A stretch of DNA of 64,000 bases from Paenibacillus lactis (GTDB lineage: Bacteria > Bacillota > Bacilli > Paenibacillales > Paenibacillaceae): contig NZ_JAGGKI010000019.1 of NCBI RefSeq assembly GCF_017873605.1, positions 39,868 through 103,867 on the forward strand, given 5' to 3'. Position 1 is the stretch's first letter, and every line of letters starts with the position of its first letter. The notes beneath the pieces are model-generated. The model saw only the letters and a program-made list of their open reading frames with translations, did no database searches and was not told the origin of the DNA. A program made the position numbers and the translations under genes. This document shows positions 41,314-48,689 of this stretch, in pieces.

Positions 41314-42522
41314 ATGTCATTGTTACTACGTCATAATGGAGCCATTCTGCTCCTCATGTTTAATATCTTTCTTGTTTTTACCGGCATCGGGCTTGTCATC
41401 CCGATCATGCCGACCTACATGTCGGAGCTGCATATCAGCGGAGGCACGGTAGGCATGCTCGTTGCCGCCTTCTCACTCACACAGCTGCTGTTCTCTCCGC
41501 TCGCCGGAAGGCTGTCCGACAATATGGGCCGCAAAAGAATCATTATTGCCGGAATGCTCGTGTTCGCCCTTTCGGAATGGCTGTTCGGGGTCGCAAATTC
41601 GCCTGTATTGCTGTTTGCTTCGAGAATGCTGGGGGGGATTGGCGCAGCGCTGATTATGCCTGCCGTTATGGCTTATACGGCCGATGTTACATCGAAAGAA
41701 GAACGGGCTAAAGGCATGGGCTTCATCAACGCTGCCATTACGACCGGATTCATCATCGGTCCCGGCATCGGCGGCTTTATCGCCGAATTCGGCATTCGCG
41801 TACCATTCTATGCCGCTGCCGTTGCAGGCGCGGTTGCCGCCTTGATCACGTTGCTGATGCTGCCGGAATCGGCCGCTCAGAAGCAGGTACAAGCCTCGCC
41901 TGGGCAAAAGCAGCCTAGCCTTGCGGTCCAGTTGGCGCGTTCCTACCGGGAGCCGTATTTCCTGAGTCTTATCATCGTATTCGTACTGTCTTTTGGTCTT
42001 GCCAACTACGAAACGGTATTCGGATTGTTCGTCGACCATAAGTTCGGCTTCACGCCGACGGATATCGCCATGATCATTACATTCGGATCGATCTCAGGGG
42101 CTGTTGTCCAGGCGACCATCTTCGGCTGGATTCTGAACCGGTTCGGCGAGAAGAGAGTTATTACGATCAGTCTGATTACAGCCGGCATCTGCATCCTGCT
42201 CACGCTGTTTGTGCACAAGTACTGGCTCATTTTCCTGGTGACGTTCCTTGTATTCCTGTCCATCGATATTTTGCGTCCGGCCATCGGAACGCAGATGTCG
42301 AAGCTGGCCGGCGACCAGCAAGGCTATGTGGCCGGTCTGAACTCGGCCTACACCAGTCTCGGCAATATTGCAGGGCCTCTGGTCGCAGGTTATTTATTCG
42401 ACCTTGATATCAATTATCCGTATATTTCGGCATCGATTGTCCTGATCCTATGCTTCATTCTTGCTATGAGAGCCGGAAGAGCCTGGACGGCGACAGAAAC
42501 CGCAGTTCAGGAACGCGGATGA
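41314..42522 (+). CDS. MFS transporter, multidrug efflux type (12 TM)
   Basis: The 402-residue protein has twelve membrane helices. Motif A in loop 2-3 is GRLSDNMGRKRIII. The antiporter motif C-like stretch is GFIIGPGIGGFIAEFG in helix 5. A second motif A-like loop is GWILNRFGEKRVI. This is the Blt/Bmr/NorA or TetA(L)-like drug/H+ antiporter group. The exported compound is unknown. ATG 41314 has GGAGG ten bases upstream. Regulation by the adjacent TetR protein is likely from the shared operator motif. Confidence 0.92.
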   Translation: MSLLLRHNGAILLLMFNIFLVFTGIGLVIPIMPTYMSELHISGGTVGMLVAAFSLTQLLFSPLAGRLSDNMGRKRIIIAGMLVFALSEWLFGVANSPVLLFASRMLGGIGAALIMPAVMAYTADVTSKEERAKGMGFINAAITTGFIIGPGIGGFIAEFGIRVPFYAAAVAGAVAALITLLMLPESAAQKQVQASPGQKQPSLAVQLARSYREPYFLSLIIVFVLSFGLANYETVFGLFVDHKFGFTPTDIAMIITFGSISGAVVQATIFGWILNRFGEKRVITISLITAGICILLTLFVHKYWLIFLVTFLVFLSIDILRPAIGTQMSKLAGDQQGYVAGLNSAYTSLGNIAGPLVAGYLFDLDINYPYISASIVLILCFILAMRAGRAWTATETAVQERG

Positions 42523-42582
42523 CTCAGGCTAGGCTTCCTGTCGGGAGCTTTGGGGTACCCGAAGCGAAATAACATCAAACCT

Positions 42583-42628
42583 AAGCAAGCTGCCGAGGAC
42601 AAATCCTCAGGCAGCTTGCTTTTTTTTG
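42583..42628 (+). terminator. Terminator after the MFS gene
   Basis: The 12-bp stem AAGCAAGCTGCC / GGCAGCTTGCTT has an inner GAGGA/TCCTC stem and is followed by TTTTTTTG. Confidence 0.92.
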
Positions 42629-42662
42629 CAACGATATGATCTTGATCGGACAACCGAACAAC

Positions 42663-42851
42663 CTAGAAATAAAATAAAACAAATAAGGCCAAGCCTGCGA
42701 CTACCGCAAACACTACCGCCATCCCGAGCTCAAATCGTTTCTTCTCCTTAAAGGCCTTGATGGCCTTCCTTATCTCGAACACCAGCACAACCGCCAGGAA
42801 AGCCGCCAATACCGGCAGCCCCCACGATTGATTAAGCAGCCATTCTGACAC
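42663..42851 (-). CDS. 62-residue two-TM membrane protein
   Basis: The product has two membrane helices (about 11-28 and 43-61) joined by a very basic loop, EIRKAIKAFKEKKRFE, with both ends likely outside. No family is recognised. The start is GTG 42851 with GGGGG seven bases upstream. It is one of several tiny membrane proteins in this stretch. Confidence 0.55.
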   Translation of the reverse strand: MSEWLLNQSWGLPVLAAFLAVVLVFEIRKAIKAFKEKKRFELGMAVVFAVVAGLALFVLFYF

Positions 42852-42966
42852 GCTTGATCCCCCGTCCCGTTCATTGAATGATTTTCCATTTTCCCTTTTA
42901 AAATGTAACGTAAGCTGTCCACAATTTCAAATTTTTGGGGGTATCGGCGAGCGGATGAAACACCCG

Positions 42967-43122
42967 TTATTCCTTACCCATGATAACAATAAGAAAAGTT
43001 GCGACAGGTCCCAGGAATAAGGATAAAAGAAACCAGTTCAGGCCGCTTCGGTTTTTCCCTTGGGCCAGTCCGGCGTTGATCAAGGCGAGCGTGCCCCAGC
43101 CTACATAAAACTCATTGCCCAT
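42967..43122 (-). CDS. 51-residue membrane protein
   Basis: ATG 43122 follows GGGAGGAG. The translation MGNEFYVGWGTLALINAGLA, then QGKNRSGLNW, then FLLSLFLGPVATFLIVIMGKE shows two short hydrophobic segments with a polar turn, and the ending LGPVATFLIV is typical of small Firmicutes membrane proteins. The function is unknown. The stop is at 42967. Confidence 0.6.
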   Translation of the reverse strand: MGNEFYVGWGTLALINAGLAQGKNRSGLNWFLLSLFLGPVATFLIVIMGKE

Positions 43123-43337
43123 CAAAGTCTCCTCCCTCAGGCTTCTTTATGGTTTATACGCAGTATTGGGATCAACCGTTGCATCGGGCGGCAGGATTTC
43201 GATTCATAGACGACCCGCTTGTCACGAAAGCTCCGCGGGGCTTCCAGATCATGGTATAATTTCAGATAAGAAATGCGCTTGGGTTTTGTATTGCCGTTAT
43301 GTAGGCTAAAGCTGCATTTTATATAGAGAGGTGAACC

Positions 43338-43571
43338 ATGTCTGTTATCGCGATGATTCTGTTTGCCATCTTTTTTATCGCTCGCGGTTGGTTGGGAATA
43401 TGGCGCCCCGCCTGGAGCACGAGGTATAAAGCATGGAAGCTGAAGCAGGGGGACACGTCGCCAGACCCGGAATATATCCTAATGATTAGAAGGATCGGCT
43501 GGCTGTATCTTATCGTGGGATGCGGTATTTTGGCTTACGGATTACTTAATATTTGTTCAAATACAAACTAA
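43338..43571 (+). CDS. 77-residue membrane protein, DUF6199-like
   Basis: Two membrane helices (about 4-22 and 52-70) flank a polar centre with WSTRYKAWKLKQGDTSPDPEYILMIRRIGWLY. The pattern of helix, WRPAW, charged loop, P-x-x-Y, RR-IG and helix resembles the DUF6199 family of unknown function. AGAGGTG lies just before ATG 43338. Confidence 0.6.
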   Translation: MSVIAMILFAIFFIARGWLGIWRPAWSTRYKAWKLKQGDTSPDPEYILMIRRIGWLYLIVGCGILAYGLLNICSNTN

Positions 43572-43701
43572 CCCATCATATACAGAATAAAATCTTGGCT
43601 TCAAAAAGTAGGTCTTCTCGATCCCTTTCGCCCATTGCCTTCCTTGCTTGTATCCTGCAAAGGCCAACACGTCAGTCCATGAATGTTATCTGTGTAAATA
43701 G

Positions 43702-43729
43702 AAAAAAACCCTTGCTGCGCAAGGGTTTT
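43702..43729 (-). terminator. Terminator after the tRNA pair
   Basis: CCCTTGC-TGC-GCAAGGG with flanking A and T runs. On the minus strand it ends in TTTTTTTC, directly after tRNA-Ile2. Confidence 0.88.
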
Positions 43730-43736
43730 GTGTGAG

Positions 43737-43810
43737 TGGGCCCTACAGGACTCGAACCTGTGACCAATCGGTTATGAGCCGACCGCTCTAACCAACTGAG
43801 CTAAGGGCCC
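43737..43810 (-). tRNA. tRNA-Ile2 (anticodon CAT, lysidine type)
   Basis: The 74-base tRNA has acceptor GGGCCCT/AGGGCCC and anticodon loop CTCATAA. Its body (GGTTAGAGC in the D-arm and GGCTCATAACC in the anticodon arm) matches the Firmicutes AUA-reading tRNA-Ile2 more closely than elongator tRNA-Met. The identity therefore depends on TilS modification of C34. No CCA is encoded. Confidence 0.85.
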
Positions 43811-43860
43811 TGAGTAATCATGTACACGTATTCATAAGGACGTCATACATCGAATGAAAT

Positions 43861-43941
<81 letters not shown>

Positions 43942-44023
43942 ACAATGCTGTCATAAACAGCGACAAGAATAAATATACACTATTTCACTGGTGCTCGTCA
44001 AGTATGTTTTGGTGGAATTTTCA

Positions 44024-44188
44024 TTAAGGGAGGAAGCGAACCCCATAGCGGCCTTTTTTGGATCGATACACTTCAACGATACGGGGATCATTATAGCCGA
44101 ACAGCCATGCATCCTGCTCCAGCCGTTTGGCAAAGCAGCCGGCCTGAAATTTGCTCGTATAGAGCTTTCCATAATATACCCAGTTCAT
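44024..44188 (-). CDS. 54-residue soluble hypothetical protein
   Basis: ATG 44188 follows AAAAGGAG by nine bases. The product begins MNWVYYGKLYTSKFQAGCFA and continues KRLEQDAWLFGYNDPRIVEV with a basic C-terminus. It reads as a compact strand-helix-strand protein rich in aromatic residues, with no signal or membrane segment. I do not recognise the family. A longer overlapping frame on the same strand has no ribosome binding site and an unlikely composition. Confidence 0.6.
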   Translation of the reverse strand: MNWVYYGKLYTSKFQAGCFAKRLEQDAWLFGYNDPRIVEVYRSKKGRYGVRFLP

Positions 44189-44420
44189 CTCCGCTTGCTC
44201 CTTTTCCCAAGATCATCTAGACAAAGTATATTATGTCCAGTATTCCTGTAAAAAACCGCTTTACCGCCAAAAGCGAGTGCATGGACAAAACCATCATCAC
44301 ATCAACCGCTGCACATGCCTTACTGCGCGATTATTGGATGACGGCTGCAATTCAGGACTTTTCCATTAGTTTACGCTATCGCTGACCGTCAGCCTCGGCA
44401 AAACCAGGCTTCTATGCTCA

Positions 44421-44528
44421 TCAGCTCCTGTTCCACGGACGCAACATGCTATCAAATTCATCGGCTCCGCCTTCGCCTTCCTTCAAAATGACGATAGAGC
44501 CGTTCGGAAGCAGCGATTGCTCCTTCAT
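44421..44528 (-). CDS. 35-residue DUF4176-like micro-protein
   Basis: ATG 44528 follows GGAGGGG by six bases and overlaps the stop of the membrane gene as ATGA, so it is translationally coupled. The start QSLLPNGSIVILKEGEGG resembles the beginning of DUF4176 proteins (LLPIGSVVLLKEG), found near type VII secretion and LXG toxin genes. Those are about 90 residues long, so this copy would be truncated. The match is short and the assignment weak. Confidence 0.4.
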   Translation of the reverse strand: MKEQSLLPNGSIVILKEGEGGADEFDSMLRPWNRS

Positions 44529-45289
44529 CTCGATCCCCTCCTTTTTTTGCGTGTACGATGAGCCGGCTGCTGACCGCTCCCGCCGTTCATCTTCGTCAAA
44601 TGCGCCGCCGTGCGCTGCTCTTTCGGCATTCCCAGAACGGGGTAGTGGGCTTTCAGCTTATCCATATGCTGCCGGATAAAGAGATAGCGGTGAATAAAGA
44701 CGACCGCCATATAGATGCCAAGGACCAGCAGCACCGTGAAGGCGGCCATCCCCATCACAAAGCTGCCGATATCCCCGATGACAGCGACTGCGATATAGTA
44801 AGCCGCATAGCCGATGCCCGCACACAGCAGAGCCACTCTCCCCGCCTTGCCGACTCCGCCCTTTCGTTCCATCGATTGGTAAGCACCTTTCTGTAGAGCC
44901 CTGAAGTGCAGCGTATAGAACACGCCGAACAGCAGCACCATACCGCCAAGCGAACTTGCGCCATAACCGATGCCGGTCAATCCGGCCAGATCGTACATCA
45001 TTTTAAGAACAGCAATTTGACAGGTAAACGCCAGCGCCAGGCTGAATACGCCCATGAAAAGCACAAACGCGACCTCCGATCGGTAAGGATTGCTCCCGAT
45101 CCCGATTCCCCATATGAGCATCACAGCCCAGATCGCACAAGCCGCATAGAAGTAAGGCGACATTATCGGCGACGCCAGCGTTACGAGAGCCGGAATAAGC
45201 AGAATGAACAGAAAGCATACGATGCCTCCACGGATCTGCTCTGCCGGAATGAGCCGAAAATGAAACCGTTCCTCCTCTGAAATGTTCAT
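44525..45289 (-). CDS. Multi-pass membrane protein of unknown function
   Basis: The 254-residue protein has about six membrane helices (roughly 22-45, 48-66, 73-95, 107-128, 149-170 and 176-200) and a long basic, polar C-terminal tail ending RTRKKRRGSR. I recognise no transporter or enzyme motif. ATG 45289 is chosen with GGGGAG eleven bases upstream. It is preceded by a short WXG100-like reading frame and followed by a DUF4176-like frame, which hints at a type VII secretion connection but does not prove it. Confidence 0.6.
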   Translation of the reverse strand: MNISEEERFHFRLIPAEQIRGGIVCFLFILLIPALVTLASPIMSPYFYAACAIWAVMLIWGIGIGSNPYRSEVAFVLFMGVFSLALAFTCQIAVLKMMYDLAGLTGIGYGASSLGGMVLLFGVFYTLHFRALQKGAYQSMERKGGVGKAGRVALLCAGIGYAAYYIAVAVIGDIGSFVMGMAAFTVLLVLGIYMAVVFIHRYLFIRQHMDKLKAHYPVLGMPKEQRTAAHLTKMNGGSGQQPAHRTRKKRRGSR

Positions 45290-45293
45290 CTCC

Positions 45294-45443
45294 TCATCCA
45301 CTCCCCATAGTTATTTGAACCAGCCGGCCATCGTTGAACCGATCTTCTCCGCCCCCCTCTTCAAGCCTTCGGTCACGGTATCTTCTTCCCGTCTCCGCCC
45401 CTTGCCGGCTTAATATTTCAGGCCCTACACGTATTTTCGCCAT
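45294..45443 (-). pseudogene. Short reading frame with WXG100-like N-terminus, probably decayed
   Basis: ATG 45443 follows TTGGAGG by ten bases. The first residues, MAKIRVGPEILSRQGAE, resemble the start of ESAT-6/WXG100 proteins (MAKIRVTPE-x-L). The remaining 32 codons (49 in all) are unlike any family and lack the W-x-G turn. In another frame the same DNA reads DTVTEGLKRGAEKIGSTMAGWFK, an amphipathic helix, as if a frameshift and internal deletion had destroyed a WXG100-sized gene. It could instead be an unrelated small protein. Confidence 0.4.
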
Positions 45444-45558
45444 CTCGGACAATCCTCCAAGGAAACTAGCATTTCACTCGGTCGATTAACGAGCCCAGCG
45501 CGAGACGCCGCGAAACAACATCCCGTGAAGAGTACCTACCCGGAATATGTTTGCTCGT

Positions 45559-46140
45559 TCAATGTTCTTGCGGCCCGTCTCTCTGAATGATTCCGTAATA
45601 CAGAATCGTCATCAGCTGCTCGCTGATCGCGTTCAAGCTGCCCAGACCGGCGTACCACTCCGTACGGGCGGAGAACTCCTTAATGAAGGCCAGAAAAGCA
45701 ACAAGCACCTGCGGCGAGATATCCTTCCGAATCTGTCCCAGCTGCTGGCCTTTAAAGATCAGCATTTCAAACTCCGGCACAACATGCTTCTCATTGAATT
45801 TCCTCAGCTTCTCCATTTGATCCGGAAACTTGGCCAGGTCGGTCACAAACTTCTGCGAGGCAATCTTCCGGAATGCCTCCTGATCCTGATACAAGCTTGT
45901 CAACGCCTCTAGTGGATTCTCCGCCTGGTCCATCACGCCGCGGTATAATGTCATCATCTCCTCAATCAGCCGGTCTACGACTTGATCCAGAAGCCCCTCT
46001 TTGCTGTGGTAATAGTTATAGAGGGTCATTTTGGACACCGGAACGGCTTCGGCAATTTGCTCCATGCTCGTCTGCAAGATCCCCTGTTCTAAAAATAACC
46101 GCTTCCCCGCTTCAAGCACAGCTTCTTTCTTCGCCTTCAT
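45559..46140 (-). CDS. TetR family regulator
   Basis: The 193-residue protein has an N-terminal TetR helix-turn-helix (AVLEAGKRLFLEQGILQTSMEQIAEAVPVSKMTLYNYYHSKEGLL) and a helical C-terminal domain of the type found in YcfQ/TetR_C groups. GAGGAGG precedes ATG 46140. It lies about 100 bases after the alpha/beta hydrolase gene in the same direction and may regulate that gene. A palindrome is present before the hydrolase. Confidence 0.9.
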   Translation of the reverse strand: MKAKKEAVLEAGKRLFLEQGILQTSMEQIAEAVPVSKMTLYNYYHSKEGLLDQVVDRLIEEMMTLYRGVMDQAENPLEALTSLYQDQEAFRKIASQKFVTDLAKFPDQMEKLRKFNEKHVVPEFEMLIFKGQQLGQIRKDISPQVLVAFLAFIKEFSARTEWYAGLGSLNAISEQLMTILYYGIIQRDGPQEH

Positions 46141-46239
46141 AAAGTGGCTTGTCCTCCTCTTTCGTAATGCGCTTTAAAATACTCCCCGTAGTTAACGCCT
46201 TCAGTGACCTCTAGGTACCCAGATATCATCTGGCTGTGC

Positions 46240-47052
46240 TTATCGCGGATTCGCCCGGATGGAGTCTACATCTGAAGAGACGGCCCCCGTGCCGAGCCAG
46301 CCGTCAACGACATGGTTAAACAGCTCGGGATTGGCGAGCGGTATGCCGTGCCCGATGCCGGGAAACACGACGCCGACAGCACGGTCGGAGTGCCCTACCA
46401 GATCCTCCGCCGATTTTCTCATGATGCCCCGCTCCTTCTCCCCGACGGTAACCAGCAGCCTCGCATTCGACTCCGCGATCTGCGGCGAGAGCGAATAGGA
46501 CATATTCTCCGTCAGCACGGAAACGAGCAGCTTCTGGTTCATCTGAAGCGATTCGGCGTAGTAGTGCTCGAAATCATCCTCGCCAACGTAGAGCGTACCG
46601 GCCTGCAGCTTGGAAAACCATCTTCTTCTCATCAACGGGAAACTGAGCCGGACGGACGGTACGATCATCCGAAGGGCTGCCGGCATCGGACGCAGCAATG
46701 CGCTGTTTACGACGGCATAATGGATAAGCTCAGGGTTCTGGCACATCATATCCACAAGGATCTGCGCACCTAATGAAAAGCCGACAACAACAACCTCTCT
46801 GCCGTCCGCCTTTGCCGAAATGAGATCACAGATCTGTTCCGCGGTTTCTTTTATGGAAAAAGAGACATGATCTCCGCTGCTCCGGCCATGGCCGGGCAAA
46901 TCAGGGACCAAGCACCAGCTGTCCTTAAAAAAAGATACCTGCTTGTTCCACATCCACCCGCTTACGCCGCCCCCATGTAAGAACACCATCATCCGCGAAG
47001 CGTCTTGGTTGCCGCTTTCCTTAACGTACAGGTTCAGACTCCCCACCCCCAT
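46240..47052 (-). CDS. Alpha/beta hydrolase
   Basis: The 270-residue protein has the alpha/beta hydrolase order: oxyanion region VFLHGGGVSGWMW, LVPDLPGHGRS, nucleophile elbow VVGFSLGAQ (Ser), an Asp/Glu candidate after LLVTVGEKE and the catalytic His in PGIGHGIPL. The substrate is unknown (esterase, lipase or dehalogenase-like). ATG 47052 has GGAG upstream. The four extra codons from TTG 47064 overlap it. A TetR regulator follows. Confidence 0.88.
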   Translation of the reverse strand: MGVGSLNLYVKESGNQDASRMMVFLHGGGVSGWMWNKQVSFFKDSWCLVPDLPGHGRSSGDHVSFSIKETAEQICDLISAKADGREVVVVGFSLGAQILVDMMCQNPELIHYAVVNSALLRPMPAALRMIVPSVRLSFPLMRRRWFSKLQAGTLYVGEDDFEHYYAESLQMNQKLLVSVLTENMSYSLSPQIAESNARLLVTVGEKERGIMRKSAEDLVGHSDRAVGVVFPGIGHGIPLANPELFNHVVDGWLGTGAVSSDVDSIRANPR

Positions 47053-47104
47053 ATCCAACTCCAAAAATGTACTTATAACTCAATTATAGTACAATTATTT
47101 CGAA

Positions 47105-47121
47105 TAATCATCGAGTGATTA
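47105..47121. promoter_or_regulatory. Palindromic operator-like site before the hydrolase gene
   Basis: TAATCA-TCGAG-TGATTA is a perfect 6-bp inverted repeat with a 5-base spacer. It lies about 50 bases upstream of the hydrolase start, just upstream of TATAAT on the minus strand, and is a plausible site for the adjacent TetR protein. Confidence 0.45.
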
Positions 47122-47230
47122 CAATTATTTTATACTTCTTTAAATAGGATAGTCTATTTTTTGCTAGCTATAAAATACTCCAACAAGGGTAGATCAACGT
47201 TGAAACAGAGGAGCTCAATATCGTGAAAGC

Positions 47231-47275
47231 AAAAGAAAGGGCTGCCCCCAAGTCTACTGACCCGGAACAGCCCCT
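47231..47275 (-). terminator. Terminator of the pyr operon
   Basis: On the minus strand AGGGGCTG pairs with CAGCCCT around a GC-rich 23-base loop, followed by TTCTTTTGC. It starts about 20 bases after the pyrE stop. Confidence 0.75.
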
Positions 47276-47295
47276 GAAGGCATTAACGATTGCAT

Positions 47296-47937
47296 TTATA
47301 CTCCGAAGGACGACGGATTCGCTCTCCAAGACTTGAGCAGCTCCACATCTTCCTTTTGAATCCGATTCTCGCTAAGCGCTACATCGATCAGCGCCGTGTA
47401 GTTCGATAAGCTCTGCATCGGAATGTCTGCCTCGGCGAAGGCTTGTACCGCTTTATCCAGCTGATAGCTGAAGATAGCCAGTACAGCCAGCGGCTGTGCG
47501 CCTGCATCTTTCACCGCTTGCGCAGCTTTCAGCGAGCTGCCGCCGGTGGAGATGAGGTCTTCGATGACAACGATCTTTTGGCCGGGCTTGATCAGGCCTT
47601 CGATCAGATTCTCCTTGCCATGGCCTTTCGCTTTGTCGCGAATATAGGACATGGGGAGATTCAGCTTCTGGGACACCCATGCTGCGTGAGGAATGCCTGC
47701 CGTTGCGGTTCCCGCGATCGCTTCCGCCTCCGGATACTGCTCCCGGATGACCGCCGCGAATGACTCAGCAATGGTTTCGCGAATCTCTGGATAGGACATC
47801 GTCAGCCGGTTGTCGCAGTAGATCGGGGATTTGATGCCCGATGTCCATGTGAACGGCTGATGCGGACGAAGCGATACCGCCTCGATCTTCAGCAAATAGG
47901 ATGCGATCTGTTGTGGAATATTCGCGAGTGTACTCAT
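47296..47937 (-). CDS. pyrE: Orotate phosphoribosyltransferase
   Basis: The 213-residue enzyme converts orotate and PRPP to orotidine 5'-phosphate. Visible motifs are FTWTSGIKSPIYCDNR near the N-terminus, GTATAGIPHAA, the catalytic Lys loop MSYIRDKAKGHGKEN and the PRPP loop KIVVIEDLISTGGSSLKAA. It is the last gene of the pyr operon and overlaps pyrF by four bases. Length and motifs match Bacillus PyrE. Confidence 0.97.
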   Translation of the reverse strand: MSTLANIPQQIASYLLKIEAVSLRPHQPFTWTSGIKSPIYCDNRLTMSYPEIRETIAESFAAVIREQYPEAEAIAGTATAGIPHAAWVSQKLNLPMSYIRDKAKGHGKENLIEGLIKPGQKIVVIEDLISTGGSSLKAAQAVKDAGAQPLAVLAIFSYQLDKAVQAFAEADIPMQSLSNYTALIDVALSENRIQKEDVELLKSWRANPSSFGV

Positions 47938-48671
47938 GCTTGAATCATCTCCTCTATAATTTGTTCGGCGGCTTGCCGCGGATCTGAAGCAGCCGTAATC
48001 GGACGGCCGACAACCAGATAGTGGCTGCCCTTGCGGATCGCCTCTCCCGGTGTCAGCACCCGCTTCTGATCGCCCACATCCGAGCCTGCGGGCCGGATGC
48101 CCGGAATCACGGTCTTAAACGCCTTCCCGCAGGCTGCGGCGATGGCCTCTACTTCGAGCGAAGAAGCCACAACGCCGTGAAGTCCGGCTTGGCGGGCAAG
48201 CTCTGCGTATCGGACGACGGTGTCTTCCACCGAACCTGCGATACCGATCTCTTCGTTCATCACCTGACGGCTCGTGCTCGTTAATTGCGTAACCGCGATG
48301 ACCGTAGGCATGGCAAGGCCCGGGGTGTCCGCCACTGCGGCCTCCGCCCCGGCTATTGCCGCCTGCATCATCGCCAGCCCGCCGCCGGCATGGACGTTAA
48401 ACATATCCACGCCAAGCCGGGTAACGCTGTGCGAGCCGCCTTTTACGGTATTCGGAATATCATGCATCTTGACATCCAGGAACACGGAGTATCCTGCTGC
48501 CTTCAGCTCTCTTATGAAGTCCGGACCTGCAGCGTAGAAGAGCTGCATGCCCACCTTCATGTAACATGGAATTCCCTCTAACCGCCGCACCAGTTCCATC
48601 GCGCGGGCGGCATCCGGAAAATCCAGGGCCACCATCAGGCGGCCCGCCATTTCTTGATAGCTGGCGTTCAT
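47934..48671 (-). CDS. pyrF: Orotidine 5'-phosphate decarboxylase
   Basis: The 245-residue TIM-barrel enzyme decarboxylates OMP to UMP. The catalytic tetrad appears as MVALDFPD, YMKVGMQLF and VFLDVKMHDIPNTV (D-x-K-x-x-D). PGIRPAGSDVGDQKRV and YLVVGRPITAASDP bind phosphate. GGAGGAGG precedes ATG 48671. It follows carB by 18 bases. Unlike the Bacillus subtilis operon, no pyrK or pyrD lies between them. Confidence 0.97.
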   Translation of the reverse strand: MNASYQEMAGRLMVALDFPDAARAMELVRRLEGIPCYMKVGMQLFYAAGPDFIRELKAAGYSVFLDVKMHDIPNTVKGGSHSVTRLGVDMFNVHAGGGLAMMQAAIAGAEAAVADTPGLAMPTVIAVTQLTSTSRQVMNEEIGIAGSVEDTVVRYAELARQAGLHGVVASSLEVEAIAAACGKAFKTVIPGIRPAGSDVGDQKRVLTPGEAIRKGSHYLVVGRPITAASDPRQAAEQIIEEMIQA

Positions 48672-48689
48672 CTAGTTCCTCCTCCCGAC

